64,000 bases of DNA from Symsagittifera roscoffensis. Taxonomy: Eukaryota; Xenacoelomorpha; Acoela; Convolutidae. The notes under the pieces were generated by a model. That model had not been told where the DNA came from, searched no databases, and saw only the letters and a program-made list of their open reading frames with translations. The translations under genes were made by a program, and so were the position numbers. This document shows, in pieces, positions 43,906 to 54,300 of the stretch; position 1 is the stretch's first letter, and each line of letters begins with the position of its first letter. The DNA lies in assembly GCF_963678635.1 (NCBI RefSeq), contig NC_087066.1, positions 59,662,312 to 59,726,311 of the forward strand. Direction: 5' to 3'.

Positions 43906-44290
43906 TTACCCTGTTTTGTCCCTGTCCTGCTTCCTCAGTGGAACCTGCCAAAAAGCCAATCCTAAATGAAGAATTGCAAAAAACTTTGCATCCCCTAGTT
44001 TCGAGAGGCTCTGATCAATCCTAGGTATGGAATAGGCATCCTTCACCATGACGGAGTTCAGATATCGAAAGTCAAAACAAAACCTTAGGTGGTCGCCTTC
44101 CTTCTTAGCCATCACTACTCCCCACGCCCATGGTGATTTGGATGGTTCTATCATATCATACTCTAGCAGGGTTTCTATCTCTTTTCTACATGCATCCAAT
44201 TTGTTAGGGTTGATACGCCTCGCCCCCTCCGTGTGTGGTACCGCCGAATCCTCAAGCTCTATTTCGTTTTAAACGAAGTTACAACATCCA
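43906..44290 (-). pseudogene. Reverse transcriptase, N-terminal half with altered motif A
   Basis: The ORF gives ETLLEYDMIEPSKSPWAWGVV, LRFCFDFRYLNSV and IPRIDQSLSKLGDAKFF, then ILHLGLAFWQ. In gypsy RTs the last motif normally has the first catalytic Asp where His78 stands here, so this copy could not polymerise even if the frames were joined. A broken linker (44290-44586) connects it to the protease ORF. Confidence 0.85.
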
Positions 44291-44586
44291 ATGTCTGCCT
44301 TCTGTTTCGAAAAAACGTCCTCGTTCCGATCTAGTACGTCCTTGATGGCTTCGAGCTGTTCGTCCGTAACCTTACCCCTCAAGTCATCTATCTCTCGTAA
44401 AACTGGTTTATACACTTCTAATTCCTCTAGTGTTGGTCAATGCGGAAAATTCGAACAGCTTGAAAGCCCATCGTCTGTCTCTGACTTAAGCGATTTCACA
44501 AGACCCGATGAATATTTTTTTGTCTTCAAGATAAAAATCCTATCCTTATGATTCGGGCAAGCAAGAATTTCATTTTCTTATACATT

Positions 44587-46149
44587 TTAAGTCATTTCAA
44601 ATCGAGTTTTCACAGGTAGAGCGTATCCCAATTTCCTTCCCCTCCGTATTGTGATGGGTATTTCAAAAGTATTCAACAAGACACTGCCGCAGAGGCCACT
44701 CTTGGTTATCGAGAAGGATCTTCCTAAAACAGCAGCACTTTGACTATTTGGATTTTGGACTATGCATACTTGTTTATTGTCACTTAGTTCATTATAATGT
44801 TTCATCCGCAAGCTTACTATTGTCGCTTCGTTTGCTTTCAGCCTTACCCTCCTACTCAAGAATACCGGTGCTTTATTCTCATTGGCCATTCTCAAATTTA
44901 CCGGTTTAATTACGTACTTCCTTTCCGGGTTCCGAATCCTGAACATCGCATTGTTTAGATCAATTGTTACATCGAAATTCCTGATGAAGTCTCTGCCTAA
45001 AATCAATTGGTCAGATTCGTCTAGTTTCTCCACCACGAGAAAGCTCATCCACAAACTGCGTTCCCCCAAGTTTAGGGCTATTATTGGTGTCCTGCCTAGT
45101 ACCCGCTGGGCCCCTTTTCTTGCTGCCGACAGCCGTATTCTCGAGTCTATCAAGTCGTCTTTGTCGAAGCCCATCCTCTTCCATGTTTCGATTGTTATGA
45201 CGCTCAAGACCGCTCCTGTGTCCGGTAACCCATGCAATTGAGTCTTCTTTCCGCTTATCTCTAGTACGTGTGCAGATACGTCTGCTTCCGTCCCGATATG
45301 CATCGCGTCTTCTTCTAACATGGCACAGTGTCCTATCGATCTCACTTTTAGTTCTTCTCTACCCACGTAGATTTGTCCGGCTAGGTCTTCATCAAATGTT
45401 ATCATAGTCTCCGTGTAGATGTTTATTCCATCTATGTTTAGCATTACCTCATGTGGACCATAGGCTTCCGTGTACCTATTGTGGACGCGAACTGATTTGC
45501 TGCTACCTCTTGTGAGTAGAGCCCTCACGGCTCCAGAAGTTGTTTGTGGGCTTACCGCACTCAAATAATCTACGTACACATCAATGTGCATTATCGTCTG
45601 ATCGCTCGGTTTACTCAGGTTTCTTATTACTTCGTGACTGCCCACTGTGATTATCGACAATATTCTCGTTTTTGTTGTGCCAAATGGTTTTCCAGTCACC
45701 ATATTTAGAGTGTTACAATTACCACCGTTTCTTGCGCTCTCTGTGGCCTCCGGCAGTGGGATTGTTCTGCAGAGTGTCTCATTCAATCTCTGCTTCTCTA
45801 TCTCCTGCTTCAGTTGTTGCTCGATTTCTTTTGTCGCCAAGTCTTGCTTCACTTTGTTGATTGCTTCTGCAGCTGCTTTCTCAAAGTTTATCTTCAGTGA
45901 ATTCCCAGCCTCGGCCTCCATGGCAGTTTTGACTTGCGTTACAGCTTTCACCGATTTTGTCGCTAATTCCGCACTCGCTGCCTCCGTGTTCTTCAAATCA
46001 ATTTCGGCTTGTCTGTTCCTCGTATTCTGTACCACAGCCAGTGCTAACTTGTGTTTTGGATGATTTTGACTCTTCACAGCCTCCCAAAACAACGGACAGT
46101 CCATCCTGAAATGGCCCTCTTGATTACAGAAGAAGCACCTTGCGCCCAC
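44587..46149 (-). CDS. Gag C-terminus and aspartic protease (520-residue ORF)
   Basis: The longest ORF in the window. A zinc knuckle opens it, CFFCNQEGHFRMDC at residues 5-18 (CX2CX4HX4C). Then comes a long helical Lys/Glu/Ala-rich linker (about 45-125), a middle beta-rich part, and a retropepsin-like protease with GLPDTGAVLSV (active-site DTGA at 310-313) and QLILGRDFI (383-389). The last ~100 residues lead towards RT. Protease would cut the Gag-Pol polyprotein. The ORF is intact over this stretch, but gag upstream and RT downstream are frameshifted. Confidence 0.85.
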   Translation of the reverse strand: MGARCFFCNQEGHFRMDCPLFWEAVKSQNHPKHKLALAVVQNTRNRQAEIDLKNTEAASAELATKSVKAVTQVKTAMEAEAGNSLKINFEKAAAEAINKVKQDLATKEIEQQLKQEIEKQRLNETLCRTIPLPEATESARNGGNCNTLNMVTGKPFGTTKTRILSIITVGSHEVIRNLSKPSDQTIMHIDVYVDYLSAVSPQTTSGAVRALLTRGSSKSVRVHNRYTEAYGPHEVMLNIDGINIYTETMITFDEDLAGQIYVGREELKVRSIGHCAMLEEDAMHIGTEADVSAHVLEISGKKTQLHGLPDTGAVLSVITIETWKRMGFDKDDLIDSRIRLSAARKGAQRVLGRTPIIALNLGERSLWMSFLVVEKLDESDQLILGRDFIRNFDVTIDLNNAMFRIRNPERKYVIKPVNLRMANENKAPVFLSRRVRLKANEATIVSLRMKHYNELSDNKQVCIVQNPNSQSAAVLGRSFSITKSGLCGSVLLNTFEIPITIRRGRKLGYALPVKTRFEMT

Positions 46150-47089
46150 TTGATGATTAAGCCACTATAAAACTCGTGTTCCTCCGTTTGGCTCATGTCT
46201 TCTTCATCCGGCGCGTATCCCAGACTTTGCATGCTTTGTTTTGTATGTCGTGCAATCCGCTACGTGATGATCCGCTGATCCGCAATTTGCACATGACCTA
46301 CGTTTATCCATATCATCTCTAGGCTTTTACCATGACGACCTTTGTGGTTGGCTTCTCCCTTGCATATTCCCGCCCTCTGAGTACGGGTACTTTTTTTGGT
46401 TTCATCAACATGTACTCCCTAGACTTTTGTCTCATCTCTTCTGCGTTGGTGCATTATCCTTTGATAGTGTATAATACGTCGCCAACATCGTTCTCAATCG
46501 TCACTTTTTACCCCGTCGATAAACTTCGAAGCGATGCTGAAATTCTTCTATTTGTTGATTCTTCCGGATCACTCCTTTTTCTCGAGCTCTCAAGATCATC
46601 CAGGAACCGATCGATTGACTCGTCGTCCCTTTGTATTCTTTTTTCAAATCTCATCATAGGTTGGTGGCCCTTCATTCCTGATCCGAATCAGTTCAACAGT
46701 ATTTCGAAGACCTTGTCTGCCGTATCACGTTCCTCTTCCTTCTTTGCTACTACGCATTTCAACGCTGTGCCCTCGAGATTGATCAGTATTGCTGTGCAGG
46801 CCTGCCTTTTGTCAATCAAGTTATTTTGTTTTAAGTGTAGTCTCATGGTTTTTACCCATTTGTCAATGCAGCAATCCGAGTCGTCTTTAAACTGTTTGGG
46901 TTTCTTGAAGGTCTTCCTGGATTTACCACTTCCTCTTTCACTCGAGTCAGTGTTCCTTGTCACGAGCGCTTCCAGTGTCCTGTTCATCATTTCCCAGGTG
47001 CTTGCCCATGTCATGGCGTCAAGTGCTACATTAGTGTTCGTGCTGTAGTCCCCTGGTAGATTTGTCGAGTTTGAGGTACCACCCTTCAT
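46150..47089 (-). pseudogene. Gag middle region with first zinc knuckle
   Basis: The ORF at 47089-46688 (133 residues) has a capsid-like helical stretch (DSDCCIDKWVKTMRLHLKQN, then LEGTALKCVV). After broken frames, CANCGSADHHVADC at 46293-46252 gives a CX2CX4HX4C knuckle, about 35 residues before the second knuckle at the start of the 520-residue ORF. A Gag with two knuckles would package the element RNA. Frameshifts separate the pieces. Confidence 0.7.
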
Positions 47090-48167
47090 GATGTTTCTTG
47101 GATCCCCCTGTCCCTATACTCGCTGCACTCCGGGGTAACGGTGTAGATTCCCGTTTATTCCGTTGTGGTTCTATACAGTCGACTCTGGTGCCTTGTGGTT
47201 TGTCTGTTGCCAGTTTATCCTGTGCTATAGAATTTCTCAAGAGCGAATCCAGTTTGGACTGTATGGCACAATAAATTTCAGCTTGGTCCTTGCTCGTTGT
47301 ATTCTTTCTAGTCTCAAGGTTCCACAACTTTTCATTCACACTGTCGTACCATTTGTTCATTTCTTCCATATCTTTTTTGATATGTTTCTCTAGCTCTTTG
47401 TCAGTGGTCTCTACTTTGTCCGACATCTGTTGTAGCTTATCTTCCGTGCTAAAGAATAGTAGTTATCCTGGTTCTCGTGCTTATTGTGTATTATTTCCTT
47501 CTTTAATTCCAGGCGGTCCTCTTCACTGCACTTCAACTTTTTGTCTATCTCATTCAACTTTGTCATCAAATCCCCCAGCTCCACCGAGGTTGTTCTTGTT
47601 TCCTTAATTCGTTCGTCTGGGCTAACTGCTGCTACTTGCGAGGCTTCTCCCATTTCCTGCCTGGTTTCCGTCGTTATCGTAGAAACCGTCCCAAAGGTTT
47701 TGCTCCTCTCGTTTGCAGTTGTTGTCTCTTCAAATCTTGGTTTTATTCTGACCATCTCACCAATCCTTTCAGTGAAGGACGTTTTCTTCGTTTGTGAGTC
47801 ATCTTTTATCGTCTCTGATGTGTTGGTTACCTCTCCTTGATTGGCTATTGGTGAGAACTCTATGGTGTTCTTTTCTTTTTCCACTGTGTTTAGTCATCGG
47901 AGTTGATTCCGTAATCTTGCGTTCTATCCCGTCTATGCTCTGATCTGGTGTCTCTAGATCTGTCTCATTTGCTGGTACGCCTTGTTCTTCCAACGTCTTC
48001 TGTTTCACTTTCTGCTCCTTGACGCTTCTTGTGCTGACCATATTCACTGAAATATTCTTTCTCATTATTCTCGGATTTGTTTGTGTCGATTTCTTTTGCA
48101 TTGAGGTATGGCTCTGCTTAGGTCCTGTACCTTTTCTTTCAGTTAAGGATACTCTAGTTTTCTTCAT
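47031..48167 (-). pseudogene. Gag N-terminal region, frameshifted
   Basis: Three overlapping minus-strand ORFs (48167-47799, 47884-47411, 47426-47031) begin at MKKTRVSLTERKGTG. They are basic at first, then Thr/Glu-rich and helical (LMTKLNEIDKKLKCSEEDRLE), consistent with a Gag matrix-like and coiled-coil part. The first ATG at 48167 follows an A/T-rich segment after the 41 bp repeat array. The opposite strand is also open, but orientation and context favour the minus strand. Confidence 0.55.
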
Positions 48168-48344
48168 TATTTTTATTTACATTTTTTTTACAATTCTAAA
48201 TTGTACAAGTTCCTATTCTAAAATTTAAAAATAAAAAAAAAATAAAAAATATTCCTACTTCTTGTAAGAAAAAACCATTCGAGTTCGTAATCTCAATAGT
48301 GTGGATTTTTAGCTGTTTTGGTCGTTTTGATTGGGTCCTGGTGC

Positions 48345-48990
48345 TTTTACTCAAGTGTTGGGACACTTCACACTATCCCAGGACGTCTTCTAACCCTCCT
48401 AGGACCCTACGCTCAAGTGTTGGGACAACTCGCACCGTCCCAAGACCTCTTTGTTCTAGTGTTGGGACAACTCGCACCGTCCCAAGACCTCCCTGTTCAA
48501 GTGTTGGGTCACTTCACACTGTCCCAAGATCTCCGTGTTCAAGTGTTAGGACACTTCACACTGTCCCAAGACCTCCCTGTTCAAGTGTTGGGACAATTCG
48601 CACCGTCCCAAGACCTTTCGTCCTAGTGTTTGGACACTTCGTGCTGTCTATAGACTACCCGTTCAAGTGTTGGGACACTTCGCACTGTCCCGAGACCTCC
48701 CACTCAAGTGTTGGGACACTTTGCACTGTCCCAAGACCCTTCGTTCAAGTGTTGGGACACTTCGTGCTGTCCCAAGACCTCCCACTCCAGTGTTGGGACA
48801 CTTCGCACTGTCCCACGACCCTTCGTTCAAGTGTTGGGACACTTCGTGCTGTCCCAAGACCACCTGCTCAAGTGTTGGGACACTTCGCACTGTCCCAAGA
48901 CCCTTCGTCCAAGTGTTGGGACACTTCGTGCTGTCCCAAGTCTATCTGCTCAAGTGTTGGGACAGTCGGATCTCTTCTTCTTTGGGACAG
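48345..48990. repeat. 41-42 bp tandem hairpin array in the leader
   Basis: About 16 units, starting (GTGTTGG-like) at 48355, 48417, 48459, 48501, 48543, 48585, 48626, 48667, 48708, 48749, 48790, 48831, 48872, 48913 and 48954. The period is 41-42 bp, with one longer first spacer. Each unit holds an inverted repeat, TTGGGACA, eight bases, TGTCCCAA, so each can fold into a short hairpin. Because 41 is not a multiple of three, all three + frames stay open by repetition; I do not regard these as genes. Confidence 0.95.
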
Positions 48991-49059
48991 TCTGATCTCT
49001 TGATCTTTAGCGTTGGGACACTTAGATCACTATCCCTGGTACCACCACTTGAGCTCTAG

Positions 49060-50724
49060 TATTAAAAAATTTCCCCAAAACCCAATCTTACTAACCAAAA
49101 GTATTACATATTAACCCCCCTGATATTACCTCCCTTTATTAATCCGATCCAAGTCGAAACACGACTTGTTAGCAAGTGTTTTATGATCACCTATTTGTCA
49201 AAAGCCGACAAAAATGGATCCGAAAACGTAAGAAGTTTGAGCGAGATAAATGATAAAAAACAGAAAGATGAGTACACACAAAATTCAAAGGCGACCAATG
49301 TCGTCTTTTCATTTAAAAAATGTCTGGTACCTGACTGTCACGCGTTTTCCTCTCCCCTACTAACGATCTTATGGGTTATTCTCCTTTCGAATTTCAAAAA
49401 GTGTCTATTTCCGATCCCCCACCCGATCTGACCAGTTTACCTACCTTAATTCGATCTTAAATTTGGATATCCTCGCGTTGCAACTCTTGTTCTGGGTCTA
49501 AAGAGGAATCGTTCCAAACTCTGGGTCTACTAATGTAACTAAATCGACAATATCGATTGTATCGGTACTATAATGTGTCCCCCCTTTTTACAATTTGCAA
49601 CTGCCTACCTCTATCTTAACCAGCCCCCCTTGTAACCTCCCCCCTCTCTAGCCCCCCACTTATGCCGAAAATTAACCTAGGCGCGATGGGTGCTAACCCT
49701 CTCGAGAGAAAACCGTAGAACCTGTTTCCAAGCTCTGCTCAAGTAAAAACGTATCCGCAAAACGGTGGGTATTCGCTTATCCAATTTTACACTTATTTCC
49801 TAAAATATAAAGTGGATTTTAACCATACCCGTTTGACCAAACAGAACCTCTGTCGACCTTCTGTTTGCTCTGTTCTGCTTTGATCACACTGCTGGCTGAT
49901 CACCTGCCGGTTGGTCACTCTTTCCCCCTGGGCTGGTCACCTCTTCCAGCCAAGTCTCACAGTGGTCCGCTGATATCACAAAAGGGTGGGTATTCACGAG
50001 TACCAAAAGGATAAATCAGTCCCATTTGTACCAAAATAAAAAATCGTATAGAGTCCAACCCTCTGTTGGCAAGCTCGCAACACGTTGACGCGACTGCGGC
50101 GGGCACTATTCTGCTGTTTAGTTTTCTTCTGTTTGAACAGTAGGAAATTAATGTAATAATTCGTTGGCTCACAAATCAACCAATCAGAATACGAGTTGAA
50201 TATTTTTAGTACAAATGGGACCGATTTTTCATTTTGGTGCAAATGACTGTTGGTACAAATGGGACGTCACCTCAAAAAAGCTCTCTGAAAACCCTACAAC
50301 GCCCCACACTTGGGCACCTGTAAAACGTTGCTGAGTGATCGAGACGATCGGTCTTATTGGAAAACAGTATACGTATACTATTTTAATTAATATAAAGGTT
50401 TGATCCACCTAACCTGGAGTTCAAAGCCACTGTCTTTTTTATGTTTTACGGATTTTTGTTCCTGTTTCTAATGTTTTTTGGTTTTTCTTTTGCTTTTGTC
50501 TTTTACTCGTTTTTTGTCCCCTAGTGACCCCCCTTACTCGGTTAGCTAGGCCTCGTTCGGAAAGCGCACCAGGAAATCTTCTCAAGTTTTCTTAAAAAGC
50601 TAACGCGGTACAACCAAAAGGTGAATACGTTACCGTTGAACCGCACCACCGGTACTCTAGAATGGGCATGTAGCCCGGAGCTGTGTCAAGTGGGTTCGAC
50701 TCCGTAGTCATGATGTCGTAAAAA
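49060..50724. other. Leader of the element, non-coding
   Basis: No protein-like ORF. An imperfect inverted repeat of about 35 bp pairs 49995-50033 with 50209-50245 (TACAAATGGGACxGAT on one arm). Near 50690-50705 GGTTCGACTCC matches a tRNA-gene B box, but I cannot fold a tRNA around it. Confidence 0.5.
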
Positions 50725-50739
50725 GACCCAGGAGCGCCA
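50725..50739 (-). promoter_or_regulatory. Candidate primer-binding site
   Basis: On the minus strand TGGCGCTCCTGGGTC lies 11 nt after the end of the 5' terminal repeat. It starts with TGG, as expected for pairing with the CCA end of a tRNA, and the next bases would pair with an acceptor and T-arm 3' strand ending GAGCGCCA. The tRNA identity is not established. Confidence 0.45.
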
Positions 50740-51223
50740 TAAAAACACTATGTAACAGTCGCCTACTTAAGTCAAATATGAGGTTAAAGAAAAATAGGCC
50801 CTATAACTATTGGCTCAAGAGTCAGGGACACTATCTCTTGTGTTTTTCTACTTCAAATTGTCGGAGCCAATTCGGTTCACTAGCGACATGAGACTAAAAT
50901 CTTTGTTACAGCTTAAAGGCCACTACCAAAATACCCCCAACTCTAGATAATAAGGTCTCAAAATACCTAAAACACGCGAACGCTGTTAAAAACAGGGTCG
51001 GAACAATCCTTATAGTTACTTTTTATTAGACAGTGGACCTTTGATCCATTTCAGATGGATCAACCTAAAACTCTCCTTACCTCAACATAACAATATAGAA
51101 CAGGTTTCCAGCTTCAATAACAGGTTTCCAGCTGCACTCGCATTCTTTGACATTTAATCCTTGAGATGCTGCATGCGTGAACCACTCAGACGTCCTGCCA
51201 AACTAGCAAAGCCATGGACGCAA

Positions 51224-51436
51224 TCAGTGACGAGTTTGGAACCCACTTGGAGCGGCTGAAAGTCGTAGATGAGGGGATCTTTTTTTTCGGTCCAATGTCT
51301 GTTCAGGATGTTTCGTCTTTGAAGCAGTGAAAGACTCTAGAGACGAAGAAGCTAAGTTATCATCAGAAGAGGCAATACGAACCGCGCCTTGCACATCGCA
51401 TGCGTTGAGTTTGTTAGCTATCAGTCGGTTCTTCAA
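51224..51436 (-). pseudogene. LINE-B-like segment in the 5' terminal repeat
   Basis: Identical in sequence to 27237-27449; see that entry. Confidence 0.55.
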
Positions 51437-51827
51437 AGTGCTAGATGTGCTCTGGCATGGTTGTTGTTGTACTTCAGAGTACGAAGCACTGAGTGTTTCT
51501 TCAAAGCTGGTGAGTGTTTCTTCAAAGCTGGCTGTCGGCCTCTAAACTAGCCGTATCTACTTGTTGTTTTGTCAAGAGTCTTAGGATCTGTTCGGGGCTT
51601 TCAAGCAAAAATACGGCTTGGACCAATTTTCTTTGATAATCCGGTCTGTTAGAATGTCTGTTAATGTCCTATTGAGAGACATCAAAACTGATTCGCACAG
51701 CTTTCGGAATGAACTTCATTACTTTTCCTCCGCAACGTTGAATGAACGTGAGTGTTGTCTGTTGGCATTGCTTTTGGTTGTGGATCACAATTTCATTTGT
51801 TTCGGTTCTTAATTGCACCAACTACCC

Positions 51828-52174
51828 TCAGATTGCCGTTCGCCAGAGTTCTGATGGACTTGTTACAGGTGGGTCACGTCTACTTGCCTCGGCATAGCTC
51901 TTAAACGAATCGCGTTTGAATTCAGCTTCAACGACTTCTTCTGCATTGAAATCAGTGCAGTCTAAAGGAAGCTTCATCTGGCTTGAATCGAAATGTGATT
52001 TATCACTAAATCCAATATAATAATAATAATAATAAATGCACCCATATTGTTCCTGATCGGGCAGTCCACATCGTTGTTGTGATTTTTTCCGTCTCCGCAT
52101 TTCAACTGGAAAATATAAAATAAGTTTATCACAACAATTAGGCAAATTCGTTTACCTATTGATTTAATAGCCAT
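51828..52174 (-). CDS. Putative spliced leader ORF in the 5' terminal repeat
   Basis: Same layout as 27841-28190: ATG, six codons, a 50 nt GT-AG intron, then an open frame to a GTAAGT-like or GCAAGT-like site. There are a few substitutions relative to the other copy, and the Tyr run is one repeat unit shorter. If the terminal repeat drives transcription, this would be the first ORF in the RNA. Confidence 0.35.
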
Positions 52175-52865
52175 GATGTTGGGTTTTTGCTGCCGCAGTT
52201 ATTATCACACACGCGCTAATGTCGTAAAATATGAACAATTCCACTAGTCAATAGAATTTACTCTCACTTTCATTTTCAAGCTGAAAGAATATTCAGGCTA
52301 CATTAGGCCTACGATACTATTTTACTACGTGCTATAATTGCCAATTAAATGCTTGCTTCATCATGAATTAATCGTTTTCGAAAAATACCGCAGTCAATTA
52401 TTTGCATCCCATTAATTGCAATTAGTTTTTCCTCATTATTTTTGAATACCCTTTACATAGATTTGTGTGGGACAGCATTTTTTTCTGCAGTATTCACCGA
52501 TTCTGATAGATGTATTGCTGACTTTTTCGCATTATACAACCTCAGTAATTTATAGTTCTCCGATTAGTTTGAAAACAGTAAAGTCTAGAGCTCTTTTGTT
52601 GCTAGGTTGCTTGTGGGGATTATTTTGGAAAAGAGCCATCCGTTCTAAGGGCGCTCAACTTATCCGACGTTTTCGCAACGTTCAGATTGCGAAAACGTCC
52701 AGATTGCAGATGTAACCGAAGATGGATGGCATGACCTCTCTTGTCTGAAAAGGGAGATTCTCTAGGCATTCAAATTTAAATGCCTTCATCAAGCAAAGTT
52801 TCGCCTCCACTCATATTCCATCCGTTTTAGAGCCCCGATACCTCCACAGGACAGATCATTTCGCT

Positions 52866-53918
52866 ATTTTTCGTCTTTTTTCTTTCTTTTCTTTTTTTCT
52901 TTTCATTAGCGCACGTTGGTCGGGTTGGGCTCGTCCGTCTCCAGGCTAATGAAATTCGCAACTTCCACCGGCCTAAGCCACAGGTCTGCGGGAGTGAGTG
53001 ATGAGGAATTCTTGGGGCAGTTAAAAATGTGGCAACTAGTGTGGGGTGCTAGATGACAGTCCGGGCATTGTTGTCTAGTCGGGAGAGGTATGTGTTTAAA
53101 AGCCGGCTGTAACCAGACCGGAGTTGGGAGAGTTTACAGCGGGTAGTTCTGGGGAGAGATTTTTCTGTGGAGTCGACCTAAGGGGGCGGTATACAAATTA
53201 CTTTATAGGGAGGGATTTCTGCAAGGAACTTGGTTACTAGATTTGTGTGGTTGTGATTCAAAATGGACTTGTGGTGGTTAAAAGCGAAAGTGGAAACTTT
53301 TTCTGGGTTATTAAGATTGAGTGAAGGGTTAAGTTTGGTTAAAACGGAGTCACTATCTTCTTTTAAAAGCACTTAAAATCGATTGTCGAACTTGACGTGT
53401 TTGGGTGATGGGAGCGGTATGACGAGATAAAAAAAATTGAGAGGTTAAAAGAGTGTGGTGATTTGGAACATTGAGGATTTCGACCTCACTGTGCAGGTGG
53501 GCAGTGGAACTCATGAGTGTGGAGCCGGTAATAACTCTGAGGGCTTGATTTTGGGTGACCTGCAGGTGGTTAATGGAGGCTTTGCTGGCGGCAGGGGAGG
53601 CATTATCTAAAATGAGGCGTTTTAAGGCTCTGTAAGTTAAGAGGAGGGTTTCTTTAGACTGTCCCCAAGAGGATCCTGCCACCGCTTTCAAGACACCTAT
53701 CCTGCGGCGAACATTGTCAGCGGATTTTTTACAGTGTGCAGCAAAGCATAACGTTGGGTCAAAAGTAATCTAAAATTTTTGGGTTTTTAATAAGAGGGAG
53801 TGGCTCGTTGTTTAAAAGTACACTACGTATTTTGTTAAAATCTTTATTGTGCGTTGAAAGGGTAACTGATCCTTAAGAGGACGTGAAAGATAACTTCCTG
53901 GAAGTGAAAAAATTAAAA
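52866..53918 (-). mobile_element. Jockey-like LINE 3' fragment with target-site duplication
   Basis: The segment is flanked by the 13 bp direct repeat AGATCATTTCGCT (52853-52865 and 53919-53931). On the minus strand it encodes a LINE C-terminal region: VAGSSWGQSKETLLLTYRAL, NQALRVITGS, LPRTTRCKLSQLRSG, and a CPDC-x-H-x-C zinc motif. A stop codon and an A-rich tail follow (the + strand T/C-rich run at about 52870-52912). It is a 5'-truncated retrotransposition product, which fits target-primed insertion. Confidence 0.8.
53353..53691 (-). pseudogene. Jockey-like LINE post-RT ORF (112 residues)
   Basis: The ORF holds MKAVAGSSWGQSKETLLLTYR and NQALRVITGSTLMSSTAHLHSE, the conserved post-RT helical region of jockey-type LINEs. 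The protein continues in another frame at 53372-53178 and further to about 52920. The 5' part of the protein (endonuclease and RT) is absent. Confidence 0.7.
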
Positions 53919-54300
53919 AGATCATTTCGCTCGTCCCATGGGCTGTTGGTAGGCAGCTCCCGTGGGATGTGATGGTAGTCGATCCCCTAATAGAATAAGA
54001 GCAGGCTCAGTTAGTAACCCCGGAACAGCGCGGCCGAGGCAGAATGTTGCAAATCTGACACATACAGAGATTTAATTGATCATGGATAAATTTTTCAACC
54101 AATAGCTTTTGAAGTTCAGGGTACCGCTGGCCCTATCTTTGAGATTATGAGATTTTTCTAAATGAGCTCTGTAAGAACTTGAGCACGTGTATCGAGGAAC
54201 CCAGGGTAGGTAGTTTTCTTAAGCAGAGAATCTCCCTGGCAATACAGATGCGAACGCTGCCGTTGTACTCGGCACTATTAATGATAAAATATGATCAGAG

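Larger units (their letters stand above)
26748..52260 (-). mobile_element. Giant Ty3/gypsy-type LTR-like retroelement (~25.5 kb)
   Basis: Direct repeats of ~1.5 kb (26748-28276 and 50751-52260) bracket a minus-strand gag-protease-RT-RNase H-integrase order typical of Ty3/gypsy elements. About 12 kb of extra coding-like sequence lies between integrase and the 3' repeat. A candidate primer-binding site lies 11 nt inside the 5' repeat. The repeats begin with TG in the + reading, but I see no matching target-site duplication and no clear polypurine tract. The terminal-repeat interpretation is therefore likely, not proven. Frameshifts, stops and an altered RT active site indicate a dead copy. Confidence 0.7.
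50751..52260 (-). repeat. Terminal direct repeat, 5' side of the element
   Basis: Partner of 26748-28276. It would be the 5' terminal repeat for the minus-strand element. It contains the same putative 50 nt intron and LINE-B-like ORF. It begins TGTAACAG in the + reading. The flank after 52260 shows no target-site duplication with the flank before 26748. Confidence 0.85.
52575..54300 (+). pseudogene. LINE-B-like C-terminal fragment, interrupted
   Basis: On the + strand 52680-52760 encodes VTEDGWHDLSCLK, matching the C-terminal Cys/His motif of LINE-B (compare 26040-26100). After the insertion at 52866-53918 the family resumes, with frames containing SNPGTA, IFQP and EEPRVGSFLKQRISLAIQ near 54180-54245. 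So one old LINE fragment was split by a younger one. From 52261 to 52575 the sequence is AT-rich with no recognised feature. Confidence 0.6.

Noticed and set aside
29000-47000. Bacterial contamination as the source of the GC-rich region
   Set aside because: It encodes a gypsy-type gag-pol in continuous association with eukaryotic repeats, and the same strand and composition run through the whole element.
48299-49059. Long + and - strand ORFs encoding Ser/Val/Gly/Thr- and Pro-rich repeats
   Set aside because: They arise from the 41 bp tandem array. With a period not divisible by three, several frames stay open, and no non-repetitive domain is attached.
50530-50710. A tRNA gene around GGTTCGACTCC
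   Set aside because: The B box is good, but no acceptor, D or anticodon arm of correct size can be folded around it.
26740-52270. A target-site duplication for the 25.5 kb element
   Set aside because: The flanks (CTCGT before 26748; CTCTC after 52260) do not match, so none is claimed.
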